A stretch of DNA of 16,982 nucleotides from an uncultured Collinsella sp. (GTDB lineage Bacteria; Actinomycetota; Coriobacteriia; Coriobacteriales; Coriobacteriaceae). The stretch lies in contig CABUMZ010000031.1 in the NCBI GenBank assembly GCA_902492825.1, forward strand, positions 1 to 16,982. The letters are read 5' to 3'. Made by a program: the position numbers and the translations under genes. Below, piece by piece: positions 1 to 6,298 of this stretch. Below the pieces are notes generated by a model. The model saw only the letters and a program-made list of their open reading frames with translations. It made no database searches and was not told where the DNA came from. How positions within the stretch are numbered: position 1 is the stretch's first letter; each line of letters starts with the position of its first letter.

Positions 1-241
1 CCATGATGCCGCCGATAACGGCGTTAGGCGGCTGAGCGCCTCCGATCGGCATGTTGCCGATCGTCATGAGCTGATAAGTACCACCCACGAGAAGACCGGT
101 GTTGAGGTCGCCAAGGATAAGACCGATGACGGCGCCGGTGACGATGGGCTGATAGAGAGACTCGAGGAAGTTGAACTGGTCGATTGCCGCGATGAACGTG
201 ACGACGAAGACCAGAGCGACCTGGATGATCGAGTATTCCAT
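1..241 (-). CDS. PTS system mannose/fructose/sorbose-family IIC component (partial, 3' end outside window)
   Basis: This is the N-terminal 80 residues of a membrane permease subunit of a mannose-class phosphotransferase system; the gene runs off the left edge. The ATG at 241 is preceded by a strong GGAGGAG ribosome binding site. The visible protein begins MEYSIIQVALVF and has a first hydrophobic segment (about residues 5-20). It continues with the family pattern GLILGDLNTGLLVGGTYQL and then GNMPIGGAQPPNAVIGGIM, typical of EII-Sor/ManY/AgaC proteins, which carry the sugar across the membrane together with IID. It is the fourth gene of the IIA-YajC-IIB-IIC operon, 90 nt after the IIB stop; a IID gene would be expected just outside. 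The subfamily resembles hexosamine/uronate-type systems more than glucose-type ManXYZ, but the substrate cannot be fixed from this fragment. Confidence 0.9.
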   Translation of the reverse strand, partial: MEYSIIQVALVFVVTFIAAIDQFNFLESLYQPIVTGAVIGLILGDLNTGLLVGGTYQLMTIGNMPIGGAQPPNAVIGGIM

Positions 242-293
242 CTTGCTCCTCCTTTCAAAATGTATGTACGCACTTTGGATTTCACGTACAGAA

Positions 294-315
294 TGTCAGG
301 GTTTCACTCCTGACA
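294..315 (-). promoter_or_regulatory. Intercistronic hairpin between PTS IIB and IIC
   Basis: A 7-bp inverted repeat (TGTCAGG / CCTGACA, 8-nt loop) lies between the IIB stop and the IIC start. It has no T-tract on the minus strand, so it is not a normal intrinsic terminator. A second short inverted repeat (TGTACG at 265-270, CGTACA at 285-290) sits next to it, just ahead of the IIC ribosome binding site. Together they could set mRNA stability or the ratio of soluble IIB to membrane IIC. That role is inference. Confidence 0.4.
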
Positions 316-331
316 ACGTGGATCACGAGGA

Positions 332-814
332 TTACGAGAAGAGCTTGCTCGTATCCTCAACAGGCGTGCTCGGAACGCGCCTGATCTCCAACTCCACCCC
401 CAATTCCTGCAGCTCTTTAAACGCAGCGACATCCTCGTCGTTAACTGCGACGGAGGTGGCGACTTGGCGCTTTCCTTCCGACATGTGCATGTTGCCGATG
501 TTTACCTTCTTTATAGGCACACCGCCCTTGACGAGCGTAAGCACGTCTTCCGGTGTTTCGGCCACGATGAAGATCTTCTGGCGCGGGCTCGCCTTGCCGA
601 TGACGTCGATGGTCTTCTGCAGGGAGAAGAAACGCGTAGCGACGCCGGCGGGAGCGGCCATCTTCATGAGGTTCTGGCGCATGGTGTTGGTCGCCACGTC
701 GTCGTTGGCGACGAGGATGAGGTTGGAGCCCAGAGTGGAGTTCCACTGGGTGGCAACCTGACCATGAACCAGTCGGTTATCGATGCGGGTAAGAAGAATG
801 TTGGGTTCTGCCAT
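332..814 (-). CDS. PTS system mannose/fructose/sorbose-family IIB component
   Basis: This 160-aa cytoplasmic phosphocarrier takes phosphate from IIA and passes it to the sugar in the IIC/IID channel. The start of the protein shows the family signature LLTRIDNRLVHGQVATQW, where the His of LVHGQV (residue 17) is the expected phosphorylation site. Further family features are a KIFIVAETPEDVL stretch near residue 85 and VNIGNMHMSEGKRQ in the C-terminal half. The length is normal for a complete IIB domain. The ATG at 814 has an AAGGAAG ribosome binding site about 9 nt upstream. The sequence style is nearest to hexosamine-type IIB proteins (AgaB/AgaV group), but substrate assignment is inference. 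The gene lies 36 nt after the YajC-like gene in the same operon. Confidence 0.93.
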   Translation of the reverse strand: MAEPNILLTRIDNRLVHGQVATQWNSTLGSNLILVANDDVATNTMRQNLMKMAAPAGVATRFFSLQKTIDVIGKASPRQKIFIVAETPEDVLTLVKGGVPIKKVNIGNMHMSEGKRQVATSVAVNDEDVAAFKELQELGVELEIRRVPSTPVEDTSKLFS

Positions 815-850
815 GTTGATCAGCTTCCTTTCGTTATTTGCTGACGACAG

Positions 851-1132
851 TTACTTGATCTCCTGAATCGCGTAACGCGAAACGTCTACGACGGCTCCGG
901 ATCGGACTTTGATCTGGACCTTTTCGCCTTCGATGCCTTTTACGGTTCCGTAGATACCGCCGGCGAAAAGAACCTCCTGACCCGGCTTGAGCTCGATGTG
1001 CAGCTCCTTGAAGTACTTCTGCTTCTTCTTCATGTTGATTTGCGACCAGATGGTGTAAATCAAGCCCATGATGACAAGCAGGCCTAAAAGGGCGACCGAG
1101 GAGCTCAAGACGCTGGCTCCGAAATCGGCCAT
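851..1132 (-). CDS. YajC-like small membrane protein encoded inside the PTS operon
   Basis: This 93-aa protein has one N-terminal membrane segment (about residues 9-28), then a basic stretch (MKKKQKYFKE) and a small beta-rich domain. The domain follows the YajC pattern: LKPGQEVLFAGGIYGTVKGI, then a V-IKVRSG segment and a final VSRYAIQEI. YajC is an accessory partner of SecDF-SecYEG, normally encoded next to secD/secF or tgt. Here it lies between PTS IIA and IIB. Its start overlaps the IIA stop in a TAATG arrangement (1 nt), which implies translational coupling. As I recall, similar YajC-like ORFs occur in some streptococcal mannose-family PTS operons for glycosaminoglycan disaccharides, so this is probably a PTS-associated paralogue and not the Sec-linked YajC. 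Its exact role is unknown. Confidence 0.82.
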   Translation of the reverse strand: MADFGASVLSSSVALLGLLVIMGLIYTIWSQINMKKKQKYFKELHIELKPGQEVLFAGGIYGTVKGIEGEKVQIKVRSGAVVDVSRYAIQEIK

Positions 1133-1575
1133 TAGATGCCGTCCTCGTCGCCGAAGATATCCTCTTCCTCGGAGCCGGCAACAGAAGCGACCGTCTGGGC
1201 GGTGATGCCCGTCTGGCCAACGGTCACTGCCTGCTCGCCAAGCTCAGCGAGCGTGGCATTGCCGCGGAGGAACAGAAGCTCAATAACCATGGGAAGGTTG
1301 GTGCCAGTCAGAACCTCGACGTTGTCGACATCCTGGGCAATCATCATCGACTGGTTAAACGGGGTGCCGCCAAGCAGGTCGGTAAAGACGAGCACGCCAT
1401 CGCACTCCTCGCGCATGGCGGTAATAGCGGCGCGGAGATCCTCACCGTAGGATGCAGCCTGGTCGCCCTCAAAAGGAACGACGGTAAAAGCAGGCTGGTC
1501 GCCGGCAACCATAGCGATAGCGCTTGCAAGGCCGGGTGCGAACTGTCCATGACCGGTAAGAATAAAGCCAACCAT
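1132..1575 (-). CDS. PTS system mannose-family IIA component
   Basis: This 147-aa cytoplasmic EIIA receives phosphate from HPr. It has the fold signature at its start, VGFILTGHGQFAPGLASAI, with the phosphorylatable His at residue 9. The central FTDLLGGTPFNQSM motif and the NLPMVIELLF motif are both classic for the ManX/AgaF family. A short acidic tail (SEEEDIFGDEDGI) follows the domain. The ATG at 1575 is preceded by GGAAGGG about 8 nt upstream. It is the first gene of the operon; the promoter candidate is about 150 nt upstream. IIA is a separate polypeptide here, not fused to IIB as in E. coli ManX. Confidence 0.93.
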   Translation of the reverse strand: MVGFILTGHGQFAPGLASAIAMVAGDQPAFTVVPFEGDQAASYGEDLRAAITAMREECDGVLVFTDLLGGTPFNQSMMIAQDVDNVEVLTGTNLPMVIELLFLRGNATLAELGEQAVTVGQTGITAQTVASVAGSEEEDIFGDEDGI

Positions 1576-1675
1576 TCAAATTTCCCTTCCGAAGGTGTGT
1601 ACAATCTGAGTCCGATGATTTTCGGAAGCCAGCGGGCGCTCGCCCTTAAAGCTTCTTGGAAAGCGTTCTTTGAAG

Positions 1676-1696
1676 ACCAGTGGTTTCTAAACTGGT
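1676..1696. promoter_or_regulatory. Inverted repeat in the PTS operon leader (possible operator)
   Basis: ACCAGT (1676-1681) and ACTGGT (1691-1696) form an inverted repeat with a 9-nt spacer, about 20-40 nt downstream of the predicted transcription start. A second inverted repeat, GTGAC (1706-1710) / GTCAC (1719-1723), overlaps the -10 box. A further ACCAGTT-type direct repeat lies near 1973-1989. Such sites over and just after a promoter suit repressor binding, for example by a GntR- or LacI-family protein, but no regulator gene is visible in the window. Confidence 0.35.
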
Positions 1697-1721
1697 AGTA
1701 ACCACGTGACGTGTTGTTGTC

Positions 1722-1730
1722 ACTATATCA
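1722..1730 (-). promoter_or_regulatory. Extended -10 promoter candidate for the PTS operon
   Basis: On the minus strand the sequence reads TGATATAGT: a TGn extension followed by TATAGT (5 of 6 matches to TATAAT). No good -35 box is found 16-18 bp upstream, as is usual for extended -10 or activator-dependent promoters. The start would fall near 1715, giving a leader of about 140 nt before the IIA gene. Confidence 0.45.
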
Positions 1731-1765
1731 CCACAGAAGAGGTCGCTTTCGTTGATTCATACGGT

Positions 1766-1775
1766 AAAACGTTTT
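1766..1775. promoter_or_regulatory. LacI-type palindromic operator candidate AAAACGTTTT
   Basis: A perfect 10-bp palindrome with central CG, the core shape recognised by LacI-family regulators. It is centred about 45 bp upstream of the -10 box of the PTS promoter, a position that fits activation or upstream repression. The assignment rests on motif shape only. Confidence 0.35.
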
Positions 1776-1837
1776 TGCACCGCTCACGGTGATAAATCGA
1801 CCGTTTACCGGTCGTTAACACTTCTACCTGCGGTTTT

Positions 1838-1848
1838 GAAACCGTTTC
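1838..1848. promoter_or_regulatory. cre/LacI-like operator candidate
   Basis: GAAAC-C-GTTTC is a perfect odd palindrome. In context (TTGAAACCGTTTCGA, 1836-1850) it matches the catabolite-response/LacI-family consensus WTGNAANCGNWNNCW at all but one fixed position. It lies about 110 bp upstream of the PTS -10 box. Control of a PTS operon by a LacI-family regulator would be ordinary; the regulator is not in the window. Confidence 0.4.
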
Positions 1849-1861
1849 GAAATGTTTTGGC

Positions 1862-1878
1862 AAAAGATCGGATCTTTT
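1862..1878. promoter_or_regulatory. 17-nt palindrome AAAAGATC-G-GATCTTTT
   Basis: A perfect 8-bp inverted repeat around a single central base. It ends in a T-run on both strands, but no gene ends nearby on either strand, so a terminator role is unlikely and an operator role is more plausible. Confidence 0.35.
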
Positions 1879-2034
1879 CCTGTGTCTAAACAACGCAGGG
1901 CGGCTAAAAATGGCGTGTAGAAAAATTGCAGGTCATTGTGAAGATATGTGAATTGGTCTTTTTGACTTAATACCAGTTAGAACCAGTTTTGAGATTATCG
2001 GTGAACGGTAGTTTTCGACCGTTCACCGGTTATT

Positions 2035-2216
2035 TGCATTCGTTTACGGCCGTTTTCCTAGATGAATTGGGGAGACCCGATGAAGCATTTGCGCGGTTGC
2101 AGGATATTTCAATACTCGTCCATCCCCCCCCCGCGCGCCAAACTCCCACTCCCTGAATGTGCCATAAGCTCTCGCTATTCGTCTTACAAACATTACTTAC
2201 TCTATTCTGTAATTGT
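2035..2216. other. Non-coding stretch with a C9 homopolymer, upstream of the DUF2975 gene
   Basis: I see no credible gene here. A 60-codon open frame (2062-2244, plus strand) has no family resemblance and poor codon use. The notable item is a run of nine C at 2124-2132, about 85 bp upstream of the proposed -35 box. The rest turns AT-rich towards the promoter. Confidence 0.5.
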
Positions 2217-2245
2217 TTATCGTTTGTCGTTAAGTATGTTATAAG
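2217..2245 (+). promoter_or_regulatory. Promoter candidate for the DUF2975-XRE pair
   Basis: TTATCG (2217-2222) and TATAAG (2240-2245) are separated by 17 bp in a locally AT-rich region. The -10 box is good (5 of 6) and the -35 box is weak. Transcription would start near 2252, about 30 nt before the ATG at 2282. Confidence 0.45.
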
Positions 2246-2281
2246 ATTTAAGTATCATCCAAGACATTGGTTGGAGGAGCT

Positions 2282-2920
2282 ATGATCCGCTGGAACGTAT
2301 CCAAATCGAATGAAGCCATCGACCGTGAACAGGCAATAGCCAAACTGAGGAAGCTCACTCGCTACTGCAAATGGGCCACAATCTGCACCACCGTGGCGCT
2401 CGCTCTGGGACTCCTCGCAGTCATTGCAATCGAACTTCTACTCATATTGCCTAGCCTCTCCCAAGGGTTCTGTCTCCAATCCGTAGAGCTTGAGGCTAGC
2501 GAAGGGCCAATTCTCGCTCTCGTCGGCGCCAATGAACAGACCCCTCTTATGCTTGTCGCGCACGACGGTCATACTGCCATAGGGAGCGGCATGATGATAT
2601 GCCTCGCGCTTGCCATCGCGTTAAGCGCATACAGGTTTTTCTCCGCCATTGAAAAGGCGGGCAGGCCCTTTGACCTCGAATGCATCCGCATACTACGTCA
2701 AGTAGGACATTTGTTCCTTTTCGGCGGCGCCGCTGTGAAACTTTTTGGTGCCATAGTCACAGGGCTGATACTCTCAGGATTTGGCGGCAGCTTTACGGAT
2801 GCACTTGGCGGGCAGCATCTCGACCTCTCTATGCTCTTTGCAGGCCTAATTATTAGCCTGATTGCCAGCATCTTCCAGTACGGGTGTATCCTGCAAAAAC
2901 AAGATGACGAGTTGCTCTAG
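2282..2920 (+). CDS. DUF2975-family membrane protein
   Basis: This 212-aa protein has about four membrane segments (residues 32-56, 101-120, 144-165 and 183-200). Two features resemble the DUF2975 family: a loop reading KAGRPFDLECIRILRQVG before the third segment, and the C-terminal FQYGCILQKQDDELL. The function of the family is not established. DUF2975 genes are commonly followed, as here, by a small XRE-type regulator, and the two probably act together. The ATG at 2282 is chosen because GGAGGAG lies directly upstream; an in-frame TTG at 2267 has no ribosome binding site. The pair is the only accepted plus-strand unit in the window. Its third codon positions look less GC-rich than those of its neighbours, which may point to separate acquisition. 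Confidence 0.75.
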   Translation: MIRWNVSKSNEAIDREQAIAKLRKLTRYCKWATICTTVALALGLLAVIAIELLLILPSLSQGFCLQSVELEASEGPILALVGANEQTPLMLVAHDGHTAIGSGMMICLALAIALSAYRFFSAIEKAGRPFDLECIRILRQVGHLFLFGGAAVKLFGAIVTGLILSGFGGSFTDALGGQHLDLSMLFAGLIISLIASIFQYGCILQKQDDELL

Positions 2921-2929
2921 GGGGAATCC

Positions 2930-3169
2930 ATGATTATTCTGCGGCTTGACCGCATGCTCGCTGAACGCAAGATCTCATCCAAAGAGCTTGCGGAACGTGT
3001 GGGCATCTCCCAGGTCAATATGTCACGCATTAAGACGGGCAAGGTTTCTGCCATACGTTTTTCAACTCTTGACGCGATATGCCGGGCACTCGACTGCCAA
3101 CCGGGCGATGTACTGGAATATATATCCGACGATGAAGCCGATAGCCTTTTTGGACTTAAAGATGAATAG
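2930..3169 (+). CDS. Small XRE-family HTH regulator (YozG-like)
   Basis: This 79-aa protein is essentially one Cro/C1-type helix-turn-helix domain. Residues about 13-60 carry the pattern SSKELAERVGISQVNMSRIK, followed by IRFSTLDAICRALDCQPGDVLEY, typical of short stand-alone regulators of the YozG group. It is probably a DNA-binding dimer controlling its own operon. The ATG at 2930 follows a GGGGGAA ribosome binding site and lies 9 nt after the DUF2975 stop, so the two genes are co-transcribed. After its stop there is no plus-strand intrinsic terminator of its own. The hairpin at 3207-3237 has its T-tract only on the minus strand. Confidence 0.85.
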   Translation: MIILRLDRMLAERKISSKELAERVGISQVNMSRIKTGKVSAIRFSTLDAICRALDCQPGDVLEYISDDEADSLFGLKDE

Positions 3170-3202
3170 CCATAATTAAGCCGCCAATCACGCCCTCAAC
3201 GC

Positions 3203-3237
3203 AAAAAGCCCGCCAGAACGATGCGTTCTAGCGGGCT
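3203..3237 (-). terminator. Intrinsic terminator of the SurA_N-like gene
   Basis: A 14-bp stem with one mismatch (3207-3220 with 3224-3237, 3-nt loop) is followed on the minus strand by TTTTT. It lies 44 nt after the stop of the 3281-4366 gene. It could also slow plus-strand transcription from the XRE gene, but that side has no T-tract. Confidence 0.85.
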
Positions 3238-3280
3238 CAATCAGATATTTCGACTTCGCGCTCGAAAGCTCAGGCAAACT

Positions 3281-4366
3281 TTACGCAAACAGGCCGTAGA
3301 TGCTGATGTTGGCCTTGGCGTAGAGGCCGTTAGCATACTCGGTCCACTTGGAGCTGGCGCTCGAGGCCTGCGAAGAGTACTGCTGGTAGGCGGTGTAATA
3401 GGCGGTCATGGCCTGCTTATAGGTTGCGCTATCGGCCGTAAAGGCATCGTCGGCGAACGCCTTGGCATAGGTGCTGTCGGCGTCCTTCCAGGTGCCCTTT
3501 GAGCTATCCCACTCATCGCCGGCAAGGTTGATGATGTAGTCGGCGTAGTCCTTGCTCGCGGCCTCCTCGTTGCCGTCAGCAGGCTCGGTCGGGGCGGTCG
3601 GCATGTTTGCGGAGCTGTCGCCCACCTTCTTCTTGTAGAGCTTCTGCAGCGTCGCAGACTGACGGACGATCTGCTTGGCCTGGTCTTTGGACACGCCGTA
3701 CTGCGTGGCCATGGTCTTGTAGTCGGAGGTGCCGATGGACTCCTCGGCATACTTCTTCATTTCCTTGGAAGAGACGGTAATGCCCTCGTCCTCGGCAGCG
3801 TCCAGCAGAATCTTGTTGCGCACGTAGGACAGGATAACGTCGGCAGACGGAGCAGTGTAGTTGCCGTCGTCGTCCTTGACGGTATCGAGGCTGTACTGGC
3901 TCTCGATGGCCTCGCGCGCGGTGATGTCGCTTTTCTTGCCGTTGTAGCTATAGCTCGCCACGGTCGAATCGAGCTGGTCCTCGGTCAGGGTCGCCGAGCC
4001 GACGCCCTTGCCGCCAAAGCCGCCATTGCCAATAAAGAAGCCGACCACCGCAGCAATCACGATTGCAACCACGAAGGCGGCGATCATCGTCTTCTTGTGC
4101 TTGCAAGCGTGATCGTCCACGTCGGAGTCGTCGTCCTCGTCCTGCTCCTCGGGAATGAGGTTCTCGTCGGCGGCGTCCGAGGCGATCTTTGCCTCCAGGC
4201 GAGCGTCCTCCTCCTCGGCCGTCGTGCCGGCGGCAATGTGCTCGGCAGACGTGCCGGCGACCAGGTCGATCTTCTCGTCCTCATCACCGTCGGGGCCTTC
4301 GCCGCGCTCGATAATCTGGATGCCGTCGATCTCGTCCTTCTCGTCCTTCTTTTGAATCAGACCCAT
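3281..4366 (-). CDS. Membrane-anchored SurA_N/PrsA-like foldase-type protein
   Basis: This 361-aa protein has three parts. Residues 1-86 form a very acidic cytoplasmic region. Residues 94-113 form one membrane segment (MIAAFVVAIVIAAVVGFFIG). The rest is an extracellular helical region resembling the SurA N-terminal chaperone domain: an ADVILSYVRNKILLDAAEDEGI segment near 175-196, then EMKKYAEESIG and repeated amphipathic helices. No parvulin peptidyl-prolyl isomerase domain is visible, so it may be a chaperone without catalysis. The C-terminal 90 residues are rich in Tyr, Ser, Ala and Asp. The ATG at 4366 has AAGGAG 8 nt upstream. The gene stands alone between a hairpin (4405-4433) and its own terminator. 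A client protein cannot be named. Confidence 0.6.
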   Translation of the reverse strand: MGLIQKKDEKDEIDGIQIIERGEGPDGDEDEKIDLVAGTSAEHIAAGTTAEEEDARLEAKIASDAADENLIPEEQDEDDDSDVDDHACKHKKTMIAAFVVAIVIAAVVGFFIGNGGFGGKGVGSATLTEDQLDSTVASYSYNGKKSDITAREAIESQYSLDTVKDDDGNYTAPSADVILSYVRNKILLDAAEDEGITVSSKEMKKYAEESIGTSDYKTMATQYGVSKDQAKQIVRQSATLQKLYKKKVGDSSANMPTAPTEPADGNEEAASKDYADYIINLAGDEWDSSKGTWKDADSTYAKAFADDAFTADSATYKQAMTAYYTAYQQYSSQASSASSKWTEYANGLYAKANISIYGLFA

Positions 4367-4404
4367 ATCAATTACTCCTTGTTAGGAAACATAGTCCCTA
4401 ATAG

Positions 4405-4433
4405 AATACGCCCGACAGAACGCCGGGCGTATT
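4405..4433 (-). terminator. Terminator-like hairpin after the isocitrate dehydrogenase gene
   Basis: A perfect 10-bp inverted repeat (AATACGCCCG / CGGGCGTATT, 9-nt loop) lies 59 nt downstream of the icd stop. On the minus strand it is followed by a weak CTATT stretch, not a T-run, so termination may be incomplete. It lies 38 nt upstream of the SurA_N-like start, so the next gene may receive read-through or use its own promoter. A TATAAC box at 4448-4443 is a weak candidate. Confidence 0.55.
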
Positions 4434-4492
4434 GATTCTTAGGTTATACGCAAACACTTAAGTACTATTTAGGCGTTTGCAGCGTGCATACC

Positions 4493-5578
4493 TTAGACCA
4501 GGTGCTCGATAACGGCATCGGCAAAGGCCTGCGTACCCACAGCGCCCTCAACGGAGCCGGTCTGAGCACGACGTACGTCGCCGGTAACCTGCTCGCCCTC
4601 GTCGAGCGTGGCAGATACGGCGGCGCGGATACGATTGGCCGCATCGTTCTCGCCCAGGTGATCGAGCATCATAGCCGCAGACAGAATCTCGGCCGTGGGG
4701 TTGGCGATATCCTGGCCCGCGATATCGGGCGCGGAGCCGTGCGTTGCCTCAAAGATGGCGCAATCGGCACCGATGTTGGAGCCCGGAGCCATACCCAGGC
4801 CACCCACCAGGCCAGCGCACAGGTCGCTGACGATATCGCCGTACAAATTGGGCAGCACCAGGACATCGAAGTCATTGGGGTTCTGGACCAGACCCATGCA
4901 GGTGGCGTCGACGATCTTGTCGTTGAACTCGATATCGGGATAGTTAGCGGCCACCTCGCGCGCCACGCGCAGGAACAGGCCGTCGGTCGCCTTCATGATG
5001 TTGGCCTTGTGCACGGCCGTCACCTTTTTGCGGCCGCAGCGGCAGGCATACTCAAAGGCATACTCCACAATGCGGCGGCTCTTGGCGATGGAGATCGGCT
5101 TGATCGAGATCGCGGAATCGGCAGCGAAGGTCTTTTGGCCCGAACGCTCGACGAGCTGCGAGAGCTCCTCGACCTCGGCAGCGCCCTCGTCGAACTCGAT
5201 GCCGGCGTAGAGGTCCTCGGTGTTCTCGCGCACGATAACCAGGTCGACGTCGCGAAAGCGCGAGCCATCGCCCGGCTGCGACAGGCAGGGACGCACGCAG
5301 GCGTACAGGTCGAAATGCTTGCGCAGGGCCACGTTGACGCTGCGGAAGCCCGTGCCGACCGGTGTGGTGATGGGGCCCTTGATAGCAACCTTGGTCTCGG
5401 CGACCGCGTCGAGCACGTGCTGGGGCAGTGGCGTGCCAAACTCGTCCATGACGCCGGCACCGGCATCTTGGACGTTCCAATTGATCTGGACACCGGTGGC
5501 CTCGACCACGCGGCGCATGGCCTGCGTAATCTCGGGACCGATACCGTCACCGGGAATCAGGACTACATCGTGCGCCAT
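4493..5578 (-). CDS. icd: Isocitrate dehydrogenase, NAD-type (isocitrate/isopropylmalate dehydrogenase family)
   Basis: This 361-aa cytoplasmic enzyme oxidises and decarboxylates isocitrate to 2-oxoglutarate. Visible family features are VLIPGDGIGPEI at the N-terminus, the substrate loop TTPVGTGFRSVNVALRK (71-87), the catalytic Tyr region ENTEDLYAGIE (118-128) and the catalytic Lys in HKANIMK (K191). The metal-binding Asp residues are at IVDATC (D224), YGDI (D248) and D252. The nucleotide loop HGSAPDIAGQDIANP (280-294) has Asp-Ile where NADP enzymes have Lys-Tyr, which suggests NAD. Isopropylmalate dehydrogenase is the main alternative, but the TTP and SVN motifs favour isocitrate. The start has GAGGAG 9 nt upstream. 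It is the last gene of a four-gene operon, 6 nt after the HEAT gene. In an organism without a full TCA cycle it would mainly feed glutamate synthesis; that is inference. Confidence 0.88.
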   Translation of the reverse strand: MAHDVVLIPGDGIGPEITQAMRRVVEATGVQINWNVQDAGAGVMDEFGTPLPQHVLDAVAETKVAIKGPITTPVGTGFRSVNVALRKHFDLYACVRPCLSQPGDGSRFRDVDLVIVRENTEDLYAGIEFDEGAAEVEELSQLVERSGQKTFAADSAISIKPISIAKSRRIVEYAFEYACRCGRKKVTAVHKANIMKATDGLFLRVAREVAANYPDIEFNDKIVDATCMGLVQNPNDFDVLVLPNLYGDIVSDLCAGLVGGLGMAPGSNIGADCAIFEATHGSAPDIAGQDIANPTAEILSAAMMLDHLGENDAANRIRAAVSATLDEGEQVTGDVRRAQTGSVEGAVGTQAFADAVIEHLV

Positions 5579-5584
5579 AATCTG

Positions 5585-6283
5585 TTACTCCTCGTCTTCG
5601 GCGGCCTCAGATTTTTTAACGCTAGCACGCTTCTTCTTTTTGGAGAGATCCAGGCCAAACCGTTTAACAAGCATTTCGCAAATCTCGCTCGAACGGGCCT
5701 TGAGATAGCTGCCCTTGCCGTTCTCGGCATCGAACTTAAGGCGCAGCGCAAGCTTCTCGGCGACCTCGGCGTCGATCTCGCCCTGGCCAAACTCGTACAG
5801 GCAACCGAGCATATCGCGATACTCGAGGTCGCCGTGGTAGCACTGGATGGCCTCGTCCAGAATGGGCCAAGCCTCGCGCGAACGCTCGACGCTCGTGGCG
5901 CCCCACACGCACAGCAGGCGGAAGGCGGCATAGCGCAGCGTGGAGGAAATCTCGTCGAACAGCGCGGTCTCGGCGCCCTCAAAGGCATCGCCCAGCTGCT
6001 CGGGGCAGGTGGTGGCAAGCGCCGCCAGGGCATCGAGGGCCTCCCAGCGGGTCTGAGCCTCGGGGCGGTCGAGTGCCTCGATCAGCGCGGGCACGCAGGG
6101 CACGACGCGCTGCGGATCGCGCTCGGCAAGCAGGTGCAGCACGCGGGCGGCAAACTGACGGATGCGGCGCGTGGGGCAGCCGAGCTCCTTGACCAGACGG
6201 TCGACGGCGTTCTCGTTCTCCTCTGCCAGCTGAAGCTGTGCCAGCTCCTCGTCGGTGAGCTGTTCTTCCTTGTTTTCTGCCAT
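5585..6283 (-). CDS. HEAT-repeat protein of unknown function
   Basis: This 232-aa soluble protein is made mostly of alpha-helical repeats in the HEAT/armadillo style. Examples are CPTRRIRQFAARVLHLLAER and the following VVPCVPALIEALDRPEAQTR, then an EALDALAALA helix. The N-terminus is acidic and glutamine-rich. The C-terminus has a short lysine cluster (LSKKKKRASVKKSE) and then acidic residues. Such scaffolds usually bind other proteins, but no partner can be named. It lies 6 nt upstream of icd and 15 nt downstream of the small membrane protein gene, so it is translated from the same mRNA. I do not recognise it as a named gene. Confidence 0.7.
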   Translation of the reverse strand: MAENKEEQLTDEELAQLQLAEENENAVDRLVKELGCPTRRIRQFAARVLHLLAERDPQRVVPCVPALIEALDRPEAQTRWEALDALAALATTCPEQLGDAFEGAETALFDEISSTLRYAAFRLLCVWGATSVERSREAWPILDEAIQCYHGDLEYRDMLGCLYEFGQGEIDAEVAEKLALRLKFDAENGKGSYLKARSSEICEMLVKRFGLDLSKKKKRASVKKSEAAEDEE

Positions 6284-6298
6284 AGTTACCTCTTCTTA

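Larger units (their letters stand above)
1797..2034. repeat. Repeated palindromic 20-mer upstream of the PTS operon
   Basis: The 20-mers at 1797-1816 and 2015-2034 match at 17 of 20 positions; both contain GACCGTTYACCGGT. The first copy is itself an inverted repeat (CGACCG / CGGTCG, 5-nt spacer). The second copy forms the right arm of a larger perfect 11-bp inverted repeat: CGGTGAACGGT at 1999-2009 and ACCGTTCACCG at 2018-2028, with an 8-nt spacer. A weaker copy (9 of 11 matches) lies at 1779-1789. This looks like a cluster of binding sites for one regulator. It could serve the PTS operon, the divergent DUF2975 gene, or both. Confidence 0.5.

Noticed and set aside
2062..2244. A 60-codon plus-strand frame in the PTS/DUF2975 intergenic region
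   Set aside because: No recognisable domain, includes the C9 tract and overlaps the proposed promoter. Best taken as non-coding.
4405..4433. Possible transposon end
   Set aside because: A single 10-bp hairpin after a stop codon is better explained as a weak terminator.
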